From: Bog-756 sp963806455
Lineage (GTDB): Bacteria > Actinomycetota > Acidimicrobiia > Acidimicrobiales > RAAP-2
Reading direction: 5' to 3'
Assembly: GCA_963806455.1 (NCBI GenBank)
Contig: CAWDXZ010000001.1
Span: forward strand, 62,001 to 126,000
DNA length: 64,000 nt
Shown here piece after piece: positions 18,609-27,405 of this stretch. The notes beneath the pieces were generated by a model that was given only the letters and a program-made list of their open reading frames with translations, had not been told where the DNA came from and did no database searches. Every line of letters starts with the position of its first letter. The first letter of the stretch is position 1. Made by a program: the position numbers and the translations under genes.

Positions 18609-19841
18609 TCACTCACTTCCGGCTTCCCGCCAATCAGGCAGAGAGCGGGGCCCGAGTGGCTGGCCTTCCCCGTCGAGCAGGGCGCTGAGGTCGAGGGCGT
18701 TGACGTCGGCAGCCCCGGTGAGCGACAGGGCCACCCCCAGCTCGCCCCTCATGGTGCTCAGCACGTCGACCACCCCCTGGCGCCCCCCGACGGCCACTGA
18801 CCAGGCCCAGGCCCGGCCGACCAGGCAGGCCCGCGCGCCGAGGGCGAGCGCCTTGAACATGTCGAGGCCGCTTCGAATGCCCCCGTCGACCAGGACCTCG
18901 AGGGAGTGGCCGACGGCGTCGACGACCGCGGGGAGGGCGGTGATGGTGGACTGGGTGCTGTCGAGCTGGCGGCCACCGTGATTGGAGACCACGATGCCGT
19001 CGACGCCGGCGTCGGCGGCCCGCCGTGCGTCCTCGGGGTCGAGGATGCCCTTCAGCACGAGCCGGCCTGGCCAGGTACGGCGAACCCACTCGAGGTTGTC
19101 CCACGTGACTGAGGGGTCGAACTGGTGGTCCACCCACTCCTTGAAGGCATCCGGGCTGGTCGCCCCAGGCACGGCCTTCTCAAGGTTGCCGAAGGTGTGG
19201 GGCCGGCCCCGGATGGCGACGTCGCGCCCCCAGTGCGGGTGCAGGCCGAAGTCGAGGGCCTGCACGAGCCGGCCGGACAGCGGCTGGGGCCCGGCCATTC
19301 CGTTGCGCACCTCGCGGTAGCGGGCACCCACGACAGCAAGGTCGACGGTGAGCACCAGCACTGGGCAGCCTGCGCCGGCGGCGCGGGTCATGAGGTCCTC
19401 GGCATAGGCCCGGTCGCGCATGACATAGAGCTGGAACCAGAACGGGGTGGTGGTGGCCTGCTGGACCTCCTCGATACTGCAGATCGACACGGTCGACTCG
19501 CAGAAGGCGATGCCCATCTGCTCGGCGGCCTGGGCCGCCTGCACCTCGGCCCGCGTGGCGTACATGCCGGCCAGGCCGACCGGCCCGAGCACGAGGGGCA
19601 TGGCCAGGGACTGGCCCAGCACGGTCGTGGCCAGCTGCAGCTCTGACACGTCACGCAGCACGCGCTGGCGCAGGTGGATGGCGGCGAGGTCGTCGACGTT
19701 GGCACGCAGCGTCGACTCCTCGTAGGCGCCGCCGTCGATGTAGTCGAACAGCTGACGAGGAAGGCGCCGCCGGGCCAACTCCCGGTAGTCGCGGACCGAG
19801 GCCGGGGCCAGGCCCAGGGAGCGATCGGAAAAGAGGGCCAT
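18609..19841 (-). CDS. lldD: FMN-dependent 2-hydroxyacid oxidase / L-lactate dehydrogenase
   Basis: A TIM-barrel FMN enzyme of about 410 residues. SVRDYRELARRRLPRQLFDYIDGGA opens the domain. The active-site block SNHGGRQLD carries the catalytic His and the substrate Arg, and DGGIRSGLD binds FMN phosphate. LYVMRDRAYAEDL and LVLTVD also match the family. It oxidises an L-2-hydroxyacid, most likely lactate, to the keto acid and passes electrons to quinone or oxygen. I chose the ATG at 19841 over 19865. The gene stands alone between the recombinases and the zinc-ribbon gene. A related oxidase for mandelate or mycofactocin-linked substrates is possible. Confidence 0.85.
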   Translation of the reverse strand: MALFSDRSLGLAPASVRDYRELARRRLPRQLFDYIDGGAYEESTLRANVDDLAAIHLRQRVLRDVSELQLATTVLGQSLAMPLVLGPVGLAGMYATRAEVQAAQAAEQMGIAFCESTVSICSIEEVQQATTTPFWFQLYVMRDRAYAEDLMTRAAGAGCPVLVLTVDLAVVGARYREVRNGMAGPQPLSGRLVQALDFGLHPHWGRDVAIRGRPHTFGNLEKAVPGATSPDAFKEWVDHQFDPSVTWDNLEWVRRTWPGRLVLKGILDPEDARRAADAGVDGIVVSNHGGRQLDSTQSTITALPAVVDAVGHSLEVLVDGGIRSGLDMFKALALGARACLVGRAWAWSVAVGGRQGVVDVLSTMRGELGVALSLTGAADVNALDLSALLDGEGQPLGPRSLPDWREAGSE

Positions 19842-20075
19842 CGTGGCCGATGCTAACCAGCTCATGGCGCATGGGGGTGCTTGGGCGGCTCAAGGGAACT
19901 CCGAACGTCGGCCGCACTCCGTACGAGGCGCCCCAGGCACCTCGACGGGATCGGAGCCAACGTTGCGCTGCCGGCGGGGGAGTGGCGCTGTGAATGAGGC
20001 CCGGATCAACTGGCGCCGGCGGTGCATATCCGGGTCGCGGGTGAGCTATAAGGTGATCAAGAGATAGGTGAAGCT

Positions 20076-20345
20076 ATGGACCCCAGGTTGATTAAGGATG
20101 CTCAAGCACGGTTTCTGGCGAAGACTCCAGATGCTGCTTGTCCGATGTGCGGAGGAACGGCGTGGACGGGTCTTTCCGATGTTGTCGGTGTTATGACTGC
20201 CACGCTGGACGAGCCCGTTGGTCCGGTAGCGGCCAAGCGGGCTGAGAACAGTTCGGTCAGCGATCTCAGCAACATGAATATGGTCCACATGGAGGTCATC
20301 GCGTTCACCTGCGACGCCTGCTCCTATCTGCGACTACACGCATAG
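20076..20345 (+). CDS. Small zinc-ribbon hypothetical protein (89 aa)
   Basis: Two cysteine pairs, CPMC (about residues 22-25) and CDAC near residue 80, are placed as in a zinc ribbon. Between them are a hydrophobic VVGVMTATLDEP strand and a polar linker. The start has an AGGTGA ribosome binding site seven bases upstream. No partner domain is visible, and it is alone. The function is not known; small zinc ribbons often bind nucleic acid or other proteins. Confidence 0.65.
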   Translation: MDPRLIKDAQARFLAKTPDAACPMCGGTAWTGLSDVVGVMTATLDEPVGPVAAKRAENSSVSDLSNMNMVHMEVIAFTCDACSYLRLHA

Positions 20346-20430
20346 GGCATTTGTCTGGTCCCATTCGGCTCATCTCCTGGCCTCCGGTTTGGCTAGTTCC
20401 GGGTCCAATGGCCGCCGTGCGCCTTTCCGG

Positions 20431-21342
20431 TTACGAAGAGTCGTTCCCCATCGGGGGCGAGTCTGAGGACGTACCGAAGGTGCCCTGAACGAAGATACCG
20501 AGCGATGGTGGTTTGTCGTTCTGCTGAAGCTTCTTCAGCGCGCTCAGCAATCCGACGGGGTTACGGGTGAGCTCCACGCCGCTCACGTCTGCCAACGACT
20601 CACGCCTCCGCGAAAGTGCTAGGCGGATGAGTGGGCCAAAGATGAATCCAACGACAGCGAGCAGCGCGCCGGCGGCGATGACCACGAGCATGATCTGACT
20701 GCCCCCGTTGTTGCGCCCGGTGCTGCCCCAGAATGCGCTCCGCCAGAAGATGATCGCCAGCAGTGCGGCCATGCCGATCATGGTGCCCACTACGAGCAGG
20801 AGACGTATATCGTGATTCTTGATGTGGCTCATCTCGTGGCCGGTGACGCCCTCGAGTTCTTCGCGGTTCATGATGGCGAGTAACCCCGTGGTGAAGGTGA
20901 TGGCGGCCTTGTCCGACCCGAGCCCGGTGGCAAAGGCGTTGGGCGAGGGATCGTTGATGACGTAGACCGCAGGTTTGGGTATCCCCTCGCCAATGGCAAG
21001 CGCCTCTACCAGATTGTGCAGTTGCAGGTAATGAGCTGGGTCGGCCGGAACTGCCCCCGAGACCCGGAGAACCATCCCAGCCCCGGCAGTCAGGGAATAG
21101 AGAATCCCGGCAATGGCCAATAGACCGCAGATCACCATGCGGACGATGACAGGGGTCCAGCCGGAGCTGGTCGGCTGTGCCGACGCGACGCCGTTGTTGA
21201 CCGAGGGGTGATAGACGCCCTTAAAGAGAAGGCCGAGGACAGCTCCGATGGCGAGCCAGATCACGAAGAACAAACCGACGAAGACGACGCTGCGTCGCTT
21301 GTTGCTGGCGATCTCTGATGGACCGACGGCCCAACTCCGCAT
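20431..21342 (-). CDS. htpX: HtpX-like M48 membrane metalloprotease
   Basis: A membrane zinc protease. It has two N-terminal transmembrane helices, the zinc motif HEMSHIKNHD, two more helices, and the third ligand Glu in RRRESLADVSG. PSPNAFATG is also a family hallmark. Members cut misfolded membrane proteins in stress quality control. I prefer the ATG at 21342 because the longer frame adds a non-hydrophobic Ser/Arg tail that lies opposite the secreted-protein leader region. The C-terminal end is a soluble flexible tail. It is divergent from the large secreted-protein gene. Confidence 0.85.
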   Translation of the reverse strand: MRSWAVGPSEIASNKRRSVVFVGLFFVIWLAIGAVLGLLFKGVYHPSVNNGVASAQPTSSGWTPVIVRMVICGLLAIAGILYSLTAGAGMVLRVSGAVPADPAHYLQLHNLVEALAIGEGIPKPAVYVINDPSPNAFATGLGSDKAAITFTTGLLAIMNREELEGVTGHEMSHIKNHDIRLLLVVGTMIGMAALLAIIFWRSAFWGSTGRNNGGSQIMLVVIAAGALLAVVGFIFGPLIRLALSRRRESLADVSGVELTRNPVGLLSALKKLQQNDKPPSLGIFVQGTFGTSSDSPPMGNDSS

Positions 21343-21557
21343 GCAGACAGACAGAGAGGACCGGTTGCGGGCGGCTGCCTCCGAGCACTGGGCGGCACCA
21401 GGAGTTGTTACTACGATCATATGATCATTGCCGCGGCCCACAGATGATCCGTGCGGAGAAAGATTCGGTCGGCTCGACAAGTCGAATGGGCAGCTTGACC
21501 ACCTCGAAAGGCTTCGACCAGATGACCCCGCGAAGTGGAGACCCGGAAAGCACTCTG

Positions 21558-23273
21558 ATGGTGGAAATCGGGGTTCGCGCCGGAGTCCTTGGGAGACGCT
21601 ACCGGCGATTGATCCTATTACTCACTGCGGTGGCGGCAAGCATCGCCGCAGGGGTCTCCTCCGCTCCCGACGTTGCCTCCGCGGCAGCGCCCCTCCCAGC
21701 ACCGGTGAACTCGGAGCTGCCGTGGCATCCCGCGGTCACCGACGCGAGCGGTGGCCTCCTCCCGTGGTACAAGCCTCAACGAGAGCTTGGCTACGACCAG
21801 GTGCTCCGGCTCGGTTGGTACTTCCTGGAGCACGGGATCCCTGACGAAGCCGGAACCGATCTCAAGACCTACTTGGTCAACTCCGTGTTCGACGGGACCA
21901 CGGGACAGGGGGCCTATTGGCAGAGCAACCCCGCCATGGTGTTCGGCTCGTTCGTCGACTCTGCTTTGGCATGGTACCCGTATTCGGGCGACGAGAGGGC
22001 CATCAGCACGGTCAGGGGCATGCTCGACTACCTGCTCGCCCACGGCCTAACGCCGACGAACTGGAGCTGGTCCGGCGTGCCCTTCCCAACCGGGTGCGGG
22101 AACCAGCCCGACTATGGGCGGTGCCTGTCCGACATGCCCAAGAGCTACTACGGCGGGATAGAGCCGGACAAGGCTGGCGAGGTCGGGATCGGCTATGCCC
22201 TCATGTACGAGGAGACCAGAGACCGCGCGTATCTCCGGGAGGCGATCCGCTGCGCCAACGCGCTGGCTGCACATGTCCGGCCAGGTGACAACACCCACAC
22301 GCCATGGCCTTTCCGCGTCAACGGGCGGACAGGTGCCACTCTTGACGGGGAGACGCTCGGCGGGATCGTGGTGTCCCCCCTACGACTCTTCGACGAGCTG
22401 ATTCGGATCCACCAGGGCAACGTGAAGGGGTACGTGCGGGCACGCCGAATGGCCTGGGGGTGGCTGGACTCACACCAGCTCAACCCGCGCAGCCCCACGT
22501 ACGATCTGTGGACGGGCTACTTCGAAGACGTCCCCAAGGACCAGGCCGATCTCAACCAGGCTGCACCGACATACACTGCGCTGTACCTCTTGAACCTGCC
22601 GAATCCCGGTGCCGTCGACCCTCAGTGGCGCGCCCAAGTGAGCCACTTGATCGCGTGGGTGAGGCAGCACTTCGGGATCGGCCCTTTCGACGGAGCATGG
22701 GGGATCAACGAACAGGGGCCGGCTGTCGGGCCCTATCTGTGCTGTTCGACGGCGGGGCTCGGTAGCGACACCTCCAGATGGGCCGCCGTAAACGCCCTCT
22801 ACTACGAAGAAACCGGAAATCTGCAAGCCAAGGAAGACGCCTCCCGATCGCTCAACTACGCCACGTACTTCGAGTCTTCCAACGGTGAGGTTTCGTGCTG
22901 CGGACAGAGTCTGGCTACTTTCCAGTACTGGTTCAGCGACGGCTACTCCGACTATCTCCGCAGCTTCAACTGGACCATGGCCGCCATCCCTTCTCTCGCT
23001 CCCGTGGGCCAGAGCCACCTGCTGGGTTCGACCTCCGTCGTCCAGAGCGTCACCTACGGCCACGACCGCATCACCTACCGCACCTTCGACGCTGATGCCA
23101 CCGAGGTCCTGCGGCTGGCCTTCCGGCCGGGCTCGATCACGGCTGGCGGCATGGCGCTGCACCGTGAGGCGTCGCAAGACGGAGCCGGCTATACAGTCGA
23201 GTCGCTGGCTGGCGGAGGGTTCGTGGTACGGATCCACCACGTGAGCTCCGGCAACGTGGTCGTCGTTCGCTGA
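21558..23273 (+). CDS. Large secreted protein, alpha/alpha-barrel-like, unknown function
   Basis: A 571-residue exported protein: a Sec signal (RRYRRLILLLTAVAASIAAG, then ASAAAP), followed by a mature chain rich in Trp and Tyr with repeated helical pairs. Examples are YFLEHGIPDEAG, MLDYLLAHGL, YLREAIRCANALAAHV, and YALMYEETRDRAYL echoed by ALYYEETGNLQAKED. That pattern fits an (alpha/alpha)6 barrel of glycan-active enzymes such as GH-like lyases. I could not assign catalytic residues. A short beta domain ends the chain. A broken Ig-like domain lies just downstream (23293-23601), perhaps once part of the same gene. Confidence 0.7.
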   Translation: MVEIGVRAGVLGRRYRRLILLLTAVAASIAAGVSSAPDVASAAAPLPAPVNSELPWHPAVTDASGGLLPWYKPQRELGYDQVLRLGWYFLEHGIPDEAGTDLKTYLVNSVFDGTTGQGAYWQSNPAMVFGSFVDSALAWYPYSGDERAISTVRGMLDYLLAHGLTPTNWSWSGVPFPTGCGNQPDYGRCLSDMPKSYYGGIEPDKAGEVGIGYALMYEETRDRAYLREAIRCANALAAHVRPGDNTHTPWPFRVNGRTGATLDGETLGGIVVSPLRLFDELIRIHQGNVKGYVRARRMAWGWLDSHQLNPRSPTYDLWTGYFEDVPKDQADLNQAAPTYTALYLLNLPNPGAVDPQWRAQVSHLIAWVRQHFGIGPFDGAWGINEQGPAVGPYLCCSTAGLGSDTSRWAAVNALYYEETGNLQAKEDASRSLNYATYFESSNGEVSCCGQSLATFQYWFSDGYSDYLRSFNWTMAAIPSLAPVGQSHLLGSTSVVQSVTYGHDRITYRTFDADATEVLRLAFRPGSITAGGMALHREASQDGAGYTVESLAGGGFVVRIHHVSSGNVVVVR

Positions 23274-23292
23274 GCCGTGGCGGTGACCGCAA

Positions 23293-23601
23293 GTGGAGGC
23301 GACGAGGGTCCTCGGGCACTGCCTTCAGCACTGCTGGCGCCGGAGTGACCGACGTCACGGCCCGCAGCGCTCCGCCTTAACAGGGCAAACTGTCTCAGTC
23401 AGCAAGGTCCAGTTCGTCCTGACCGGTGGCACGTTCAACAAGTCGGTTCTCGGCACGGCGACCCCCACGCTCTATGGATATCTCTACTCGTGGAACACGG
23501 CGACTGTGCCCAACGGCATCTACACGTTGCAGAGCCTTGCTACGGACGAAGCGGGCAACACCGCGTACAGTGCGGGTGTCACGGTCACGGTGGACAACTA
23601 G
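23293..23601 (+). pseudogene. Ig-like domain remnant of a secreted protein
   Basis: From about 23391 the frame reads a bacterial Ig-like domain: VSVSKVQFVLTGG, then SWNTATVPNGIYTLQS, then VTVTVDN at a proper stop. The 100 bases before it keep no start, signal peptide or ribosome binding site, and other frames carry a stop. It is the tail of a larger secreted protein whose front is lost, possibly the preceding gene after a deletion. Confidence 0.6.
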
Positions 23602-23879
23602 GGCGCCCGAGCGCGACGCGGCCCGCAGGTGATCCGTGGAACCTATGGAGATCCCAAGCCGATACTCGTCCTTTATGCGCGATTGGACGGACGATAGGGG
23701 ACAGCAACGGTCTTGAGAAGTCAACACGTAACCCGCATCGAGGACTGATTAGTGATGGGGTGAGCGCTGTCAGTATGGCTCCGTACAAGCAGAGCCAACC
23801 ATGCTGGACTTGAGCTTCCCCCGGCATAGCGGACACTGACCGTGAGGCGGCGAGAGCCGTCGCTTGGAAGGATGTCCAC

Positions 23880-24170
23880 ATGCCCAGACCCCATCCGCCA
23901 GAGTTCCGTCAGCGGGCCGTGGAGCTCGCTCGGCTCCGGGAAAAGCCGATCGCTTCGATCGCCGAAGACCTTGGCATCGCCGAGTCCTGTCTGCGCAACT
24001 GGATGAAGCAGGCCGACGTCGACGAGGGCCGGCGAAACGGGCTCTCCACCGACGAGCGGGCCGAGCTCGTCCAGCTCCGCCGGGAGCTGCGGATCGCCAA
24101 GACGGAGATCGAGATCCTCAAACGGGCGGCCGTCTACTTCGCCAAGGAGAGCAGCCCGAGCCCAAAATGA
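23880..24170 (+). CDS. IS3-family transposase orfA (HTH protein)
   Basis: A 96-residue orfA. The helix-turn-helix is at about residues 24-44 (IASIAEDLGIAESCLRNWM), and a leucine-zipper helix (LVQLRRELRIAKTEIEIL) is at about 62-80. It starts six bases after a GGATG-like site near the left inverted repeat. Its last codons are CCA AAA TGA, so the stop follows directly on the slippery CCCAAAA run. Partner of orfB for transposition. Confidence 0.9.
   Translation: MPRPHPPEFRQRAVELARLREKPIASIAEDLGIAESCLRNWMKQADVDEGRRNGLSTDERAELVQLRRELRIAKTEIEILKRAAVYFAKESSPSPK
24161..24167 (+). promoter_or_regulatory. Programmed -1 frameshift site (CCCAAAA)
   Basis: The heptamer C CCA AAA fits the X XXY YYZ rule exactly in the orfA frame. 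It is followed at once by orfA's TGA and overlaps the orfB ATG. A minus-one slip gives CCC AAA ATG and joins orfA to orfB, as known for IS3 elements. The same heptamer and stop occur in copy A (15574 to 15568, minus strand). Confidence 0.7.
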
Positions 24171-25033
24171 TCTGCATCTTCATCGCCCGGGCCTGCGCGG
24201 ACCTGCCCGTGAAGGCCTGCTGTCGGGTCATGAAGGTGTCGAGCTCGGGCTTCTATGCCTGGCAGGCGAACCCGGTCACGCAGAAGGACCTCGACGACGC
24301 CTATCTGACCAACACGATCGTCGACATCCATCGGACGTCCCGGCGCTCCTATGGGTCGCCCCGGGTCCATGCCGAGCTGCGCCTCGGCGAAGGGATCCGG
24401 TGCTCGAGGAAGCGGGTGGAGCGACTCATGCACCAGGCCGGGGTGGCCGGCATCCATCGCCGACGGCGCCAGGGCTGCACCCGCCGGGACCCGGCCGCCG
24501 AACCCTCAGACGACCTGGTGTGTCGTCAGTTCGACCCGGAAGGACCCGACGAGTTGTGGGTCATGGACGTAACCGAGCACCCGACCGACGAGGGCAAGGT
24601 CTACCTGGCCGTCGTGCTCGACGCCTTCAGCCGGATCGTGGTGGGCTGGTCCATCGCCGACCACATCCGCTCAGAGCTCGTGGTCGATGCCCTCCAGATG
24701 GGTATCTGGCGGCGACGCCCGGAGCCGGGCTCCACCATCGCTCACTCCGACCACGGGTCGACCTACACGTCCTGGGCCTTCGGGCGCCGTCTCCGGGGTG
24801 CTGGCCTGCTTGGATCGATGGGATCCGTGGGCGACTGCTTCGACAACTCTGTGGCCGAGAGCTTCTTCGGGACGCTGCAGCTCGAGCTGCTCGACGAGCA
24901 CCGCTGGCAGAACCGCAACCAGCTCGCTCTCGCCATCTTCGAGTGGATCGAAGCCTGGTACAACCCGAAGCGTCGCCACAGCTACTGCGGCATGCTCAGC
25001 CCCGCCGACTACGAAGCCGCTCATGCGGCATGA
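24167..25033 (+). CDS. IS3-family transposase orfB (DDE integrase)
   Basis: A 288-residue catalytic subunit (ATG 24167). An N-terminal HTH-like region (FYAWQANPVT, then SYGSPRVHAEL) leads to the RNase-H fold. The first Asp is in WVMDVTEHPT, the second in HSDHGSTYTSW, and the Glu in NSVAESFFGTLQLELL. It ends RHSYCGMLSPADYE, the usual tail. It cuts and joins the element ends. It is read either from its own ATGA start or as an OrfAB fusion by frameshift. Confidence 0.92.
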   Translation: MICIFIARACADLPVKACCRVMKVSSSGFYAWQANPVTQKDLDDAYLTNTIVDIHRTSRRSYGSPRVHAELRLGEGIRCSRKRVERLMHQAGVAGIHRRRRQGCTRRDPAAEPSDDLVCRQFDPEGPDELWVMDVTEHPTDEGKVYLAVVLDAFSRIVVGWSIADHIRSELVVDALQMGIWRRRPEPGSTIAHSDHGSTYTSWAFGRRLRGAGLLGSMGSVGDCFDNSVAESFFGTLQLELLDEHRWQNRNQLALAIFEWIEAWYNPKRRHSYCGMLSPADYEAAHAA

Positions 25034-25076
25034 TCAGCAACTAACCAACCCTGTCCGCCACACCGGGGGAAGCTCA

Positions 25077-25475
25077 ACTATGAATTCGGCGTTCAGCATG
25101 GTTGTCCTCAGCCCGCCGGACACCAAACTTCACCCCTCTGCCAGGCCAGCTGAGAAGCGCCTCAGCTTATGAAGCTGCGGATTCGACTTAAGCCACCTCA
25201 GCTTAGGAGTCTGGCCCGCTGCGCTTCACGAGAGGGGTCCTATTCAGGCATGCCAGAACAGTCAACGGCTGACCCGACCGCAAAAAGCGAATGCCTCAAC
25301 TGAGTGGATCCGCCAGTTCGATCGGCAGGTCGGCCACCGCCATACGTGGTTCGGGGTACCCTCGGATGGCACCGGCGCCGTACGTCGGGCAGAGTGGCAC
25401 CCGATCGCGCACGACAGCGAGCTTCGAATCAGGGTGGCACACAATGGTGCGACCTCCCAACGAGAGGACCCAGCG
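25077..25475. other. Intergenic region after IS copy B, with hairpins
   Basis: No gene is seen. It holds the inverted-repeat set at 25148-25176 and a further CCTCAGCTTAGG at about 25195-25206. From 25230 to 25475 it shows no features I can support apart from the GAGAGG ribosome binding site of the next gene. Confidence 0.4.
25148..25176. repeat. Nested intergenic hairpins (AGCTGAG/CTCAGCT)
   Basis: AGCTGAG (25148-25154) pairs with CTCAGCT (25161-25167), and CAGCTT pairs with AAGCTG around ATG immediately after, so the two stems compete. The same CTCAGC/GCTGAG core occurs at 12.3, 15.9, 31.4 and 35.4 kb. No T-run follows. Confidence 0.55.
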
Positions 25476-26057
25476 ATGGCTGATAGAGAAGACCCACCAG
25501 AAGTCGGGACATTCCAGTCCAGGGAGGACGGACAGCTCCACTTCACTCCGGAGACCGCGGCATCGACCTTTCCTGTGACCGCCCCCACCGACGCCACGCC
25601 GCTCGAGGAGGACGAGCCGGAAGGTGTGATTCCCCCGAGCCCGCTTTGGGCAATGAAGGACCGTCGGCACGAGCAATGGCCACACCTCTTCGGGCATCCG
25701 GACCGCATCCGGGCTTGTGTCGGCGCTGGTGATGCAGCTGTCTATGTCATCGACGACGGCAAGCGGCACTGCATGATCGGTCGCCGCGTTGGGGAGACAG
25801 CGGACGGGTGCACCTACAGCCTCACTGCCCGGGTTTCTAAAGAAACCTATGAGTCGCTCGCCTCAGGTGCCACCGACGGGAAGCAGGCCTTCTTGGCGAG
25901 TGTTGACGCCGGGCTTAGTGGGATCGTCGAGGCGCCGGGCGTCTCCAATATCTTCGACGTCGACTTCTATCAGCACCCAGAGGACATCCCCGCCGAGTAC
26001 CTGCCGCCGGCACCCTTCATCGAGTTCGCTAGAGATCTTCCTACTGCGGACCGCTGA
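25476..26057 (+). CDS. Hypothetical protein (193 aa)
   Basis: The ATG at 25476 lies eight bases after GAGAGG. The first 70 residues are acidic and proline-rich and probably unfolded. From about residue 60 there is a folded part with WPHLFGHPDRIRA, a VYVIDDGKRHCMIGRRV beta stretch, and a helical TARVSKETYESLAS block. No cysteine pair, membrane span or known catalytic motif is visible. It sits between the IS3 copy and a tRNA fragment. I do not recognise the family. Confidence 0.6.
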   Translation: MADREDPPEVGTFQSREDGQLHFTPETAASTFPVTAPTDATPLEEDEPEGVIPPSPLWAMKDRRHEQWPHLFGHPDRIRACVGAGDAAVYVIDDGKRHCMIGRRVGETADGCTYSLTARVSKETYESLASGATDGKQAFLASVDAGLSGIVEAPGVSNIFDVDFYQHPEDIPAEYLPPAPFIEFARDLPTADR

Positions 26058-26100
26058 TCACGGACCTGGGCGGGGCAGTTGTCCGCTGTGCGACGATAGG

Positions 26101-26148
26101 TCTGTTCGGCATGCCAGAGGGTCACGGGTTCGAGTCCCGTCATCTCCG
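26101..26148 (+). pseudogene. tRNA 3'-end fragment
   Basis: ACGGG-TTCGAGT-CCCGT (26124-26140) is a proper 5-bp T-arm with a 7-base loop. It is followed by CATCTCC and a discriminator G, as in the end of a tRNA. The preceding bases resemble an anticodon arm. The matching 5' acceptor (GGAGATG) and a D-arm are not found upstream, so only the 3' half is present. Such halves are commonly left as attachment sites by integrating elements. Confidence 0.5.
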
Positions 26149-26326
26149 AGGGCGCGCTGCAGGCTGACAATGGGTATCCAAAATTCGGCCCCAGCTTGGA
26201 CCTTGACGCTACATCACCCCATGTCAGCCGGCCAAGAGGGGTTCGAACAGGCGGGAGACCCCAGGTCGATAGCGCGTGCGGACACCACAGACCGTTTGAG
26301 GACCGAGGGACCGATTCTGTGGGGAG

Positions 26327-26617
26327 CTAGTTCGAGCCTGGACCGAGAGACCAGGTCGCGACGGCGTCAGGCAAGTTGCCATCTTCGTGGACTACTGAGT
26401 ATCCGGCCCTGAGGAGACATCGCTCGAAGTACCCGATGACCGCCCCCACATCCGACAGCCGATAATCGCCGACCGCGTCGCCAACGTCGTCGCGGGTGAA
26501 GAACTGCGGAATCGCCGGTTCCGCAGTAGCCCGCTCCACCCAGACGCACCAGTCTTCTCCCTTCGGTACAAGTCTCGCCCGATTGGCGGTGGGGTCATAT
26601 TCCAGCTCTGGCGCCAT
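26327..26617 (-). CDS. Small hypothetical protein (96 aa)
   Basis: I use the ATG at 26617 (MAPELEYDPTANRARLV). The protein is acidic, with WCVWVERATAEPAIPQFFTRDDVG and a helical GAVIGYFERCLLRAGYSVVHEDG end, and ends at a normal stop. It has no membrane span or known motif. A longer start at 26641 adds eight residues. The composition suggests a small folded alpha-beta domain, but I cannot name it. Confidence 0.5.
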   Translation of the reverse strand: MAPELEYDPTANRARLVPKGEDWCVWVERATAEPAIPQFFTRDDVGDAVGDYRLSDVGAVIGYFERCLLRAGYSVVHEDGNLPDAVATWSLGPGSN

Positions 26618-27153
26618 GATCGCAACCCTCGATGTTTCCAAGTCCCGACCCCCCCGCCCCCGAAAGGGGGGCCAAGATGCCGGGCCCCGGAGCTCAGGCG
26701 ACGGACCTTTCGCTCAACGGGACTCAGCAATTCCAACCTAGTGGTCATCGGCATCGGCCCAATCAGACATACCGTCCGTTGTTGCTTAGGACACTCGGGG
26801 CGCATGACTGGCCTGGCACGGGAACCACGTTCGACGGACCGACGCTCTACCGTGATCGCAGCGACTGGAGGGATTGGGATGCGACTGCTGCCTTCGGCCT
26901 TGCTTCTATGGGTGTAGGGTCGGTGCGGACACCGTCACCGCTGCTTGTGCCACGTGAGCCTCGTGCACTTTGCCGAAACGAGGCACATCCACCAGGGTCA
27001 ATCCTACTGGCCTCTCAAATGGCCAATGGCACCGCGCTCGGGGAAATCCGGATGCGCCGTTCGACTTGGCATTTTTCGGACTCTTGGGTCTTCAAAGATG
27101 AGCAGTTACGGGTCCGCGATGGCCGTATGCAAGTGGCCGAGAAAGTGAGCACC
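26618..27153. other. Non-coding stretch upstream of DUF1918 gene
   Basis: A run of C and G near 26650-26675 and long but unlike open frames are present. I find no ribosome binding site with a convincing gene, no repeat and no RNA structure I can support. Confidence 0.35.
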
Positions 27154-27405
27154 ATGCGTGCACAAGTTGGAGATCGGATAGTGGTGCGCGGGCACCCGGG
27201 GATGCTGCCGGACCGTGAATGCGAAGTGGTAAACGTGCTCAAGGCGAATGGAGAGCCGCCCTTCGTAGTCCGATGGGACGGTAGTGGCCGTCAAGGCCCC
27301 TTTTTCCCCGGGCCGGATGCCGTCATCGGCAACGTCGAGCACCAAAGTAGGGAGCGAATGGTTCCGTTCGCTTGGCCTGATCGGTATTGGTGGGGATACT
27401 GCTGA
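27154..27405 (+). CDS. DUF1918 protein
   Basis: An 83-residue protein starting MRAQVGDRIVVRGHPGML. The DUF1918 core is clear: a two-strand SH3-like fold with GDRIVVRG, then CEVVNVLKANGEPPFVVRW, then FFPGPDA. The family is common in actinobacteria as a stand-alone small protein. The C-terminal ESRERMVPFAWPDRYWW-like tail is an extra Trp-rich stretch of about 20 residues. No operon partner is visible, and no function is known. Confidence 0.75.
   Translation: MRAQVGDRIVVRGHPGMLPDRECEVVNVLKANGEPPFVVRWDGSGRQGPFFPGPDAVIGNVEHQSRERMVPFAWPDRYWWGYC

Larger units (their letters stand above)
23811..25076 (+). mobile_element. IS3-family element copy B (intact), ACT target duplication
   Basis: Complete element of 1266 bases. 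The inverted repeats match at 22 of 25 positions: TGAGCTTCCCCCGG at 23811, and the complementary end closing at 25076. The trinucleotide ACT lies on both flanks (23808-23810 and 25077-25079), the 3-base target duplication. It encodes intact orfA (23880-24170) and orfB (24167-25033) with an ATGA overlap and a slippery heptamer. With both frames intact it may still be able to move. Confidence 0.92.

Noticed and set aside
25246..25258. Possible attachment-site copy GGCATGCCAGA matching 26109-26119
   Set aside because: The shared stretch is only 11 bases and partly a self-palindrome; too short to call a direct repeat.
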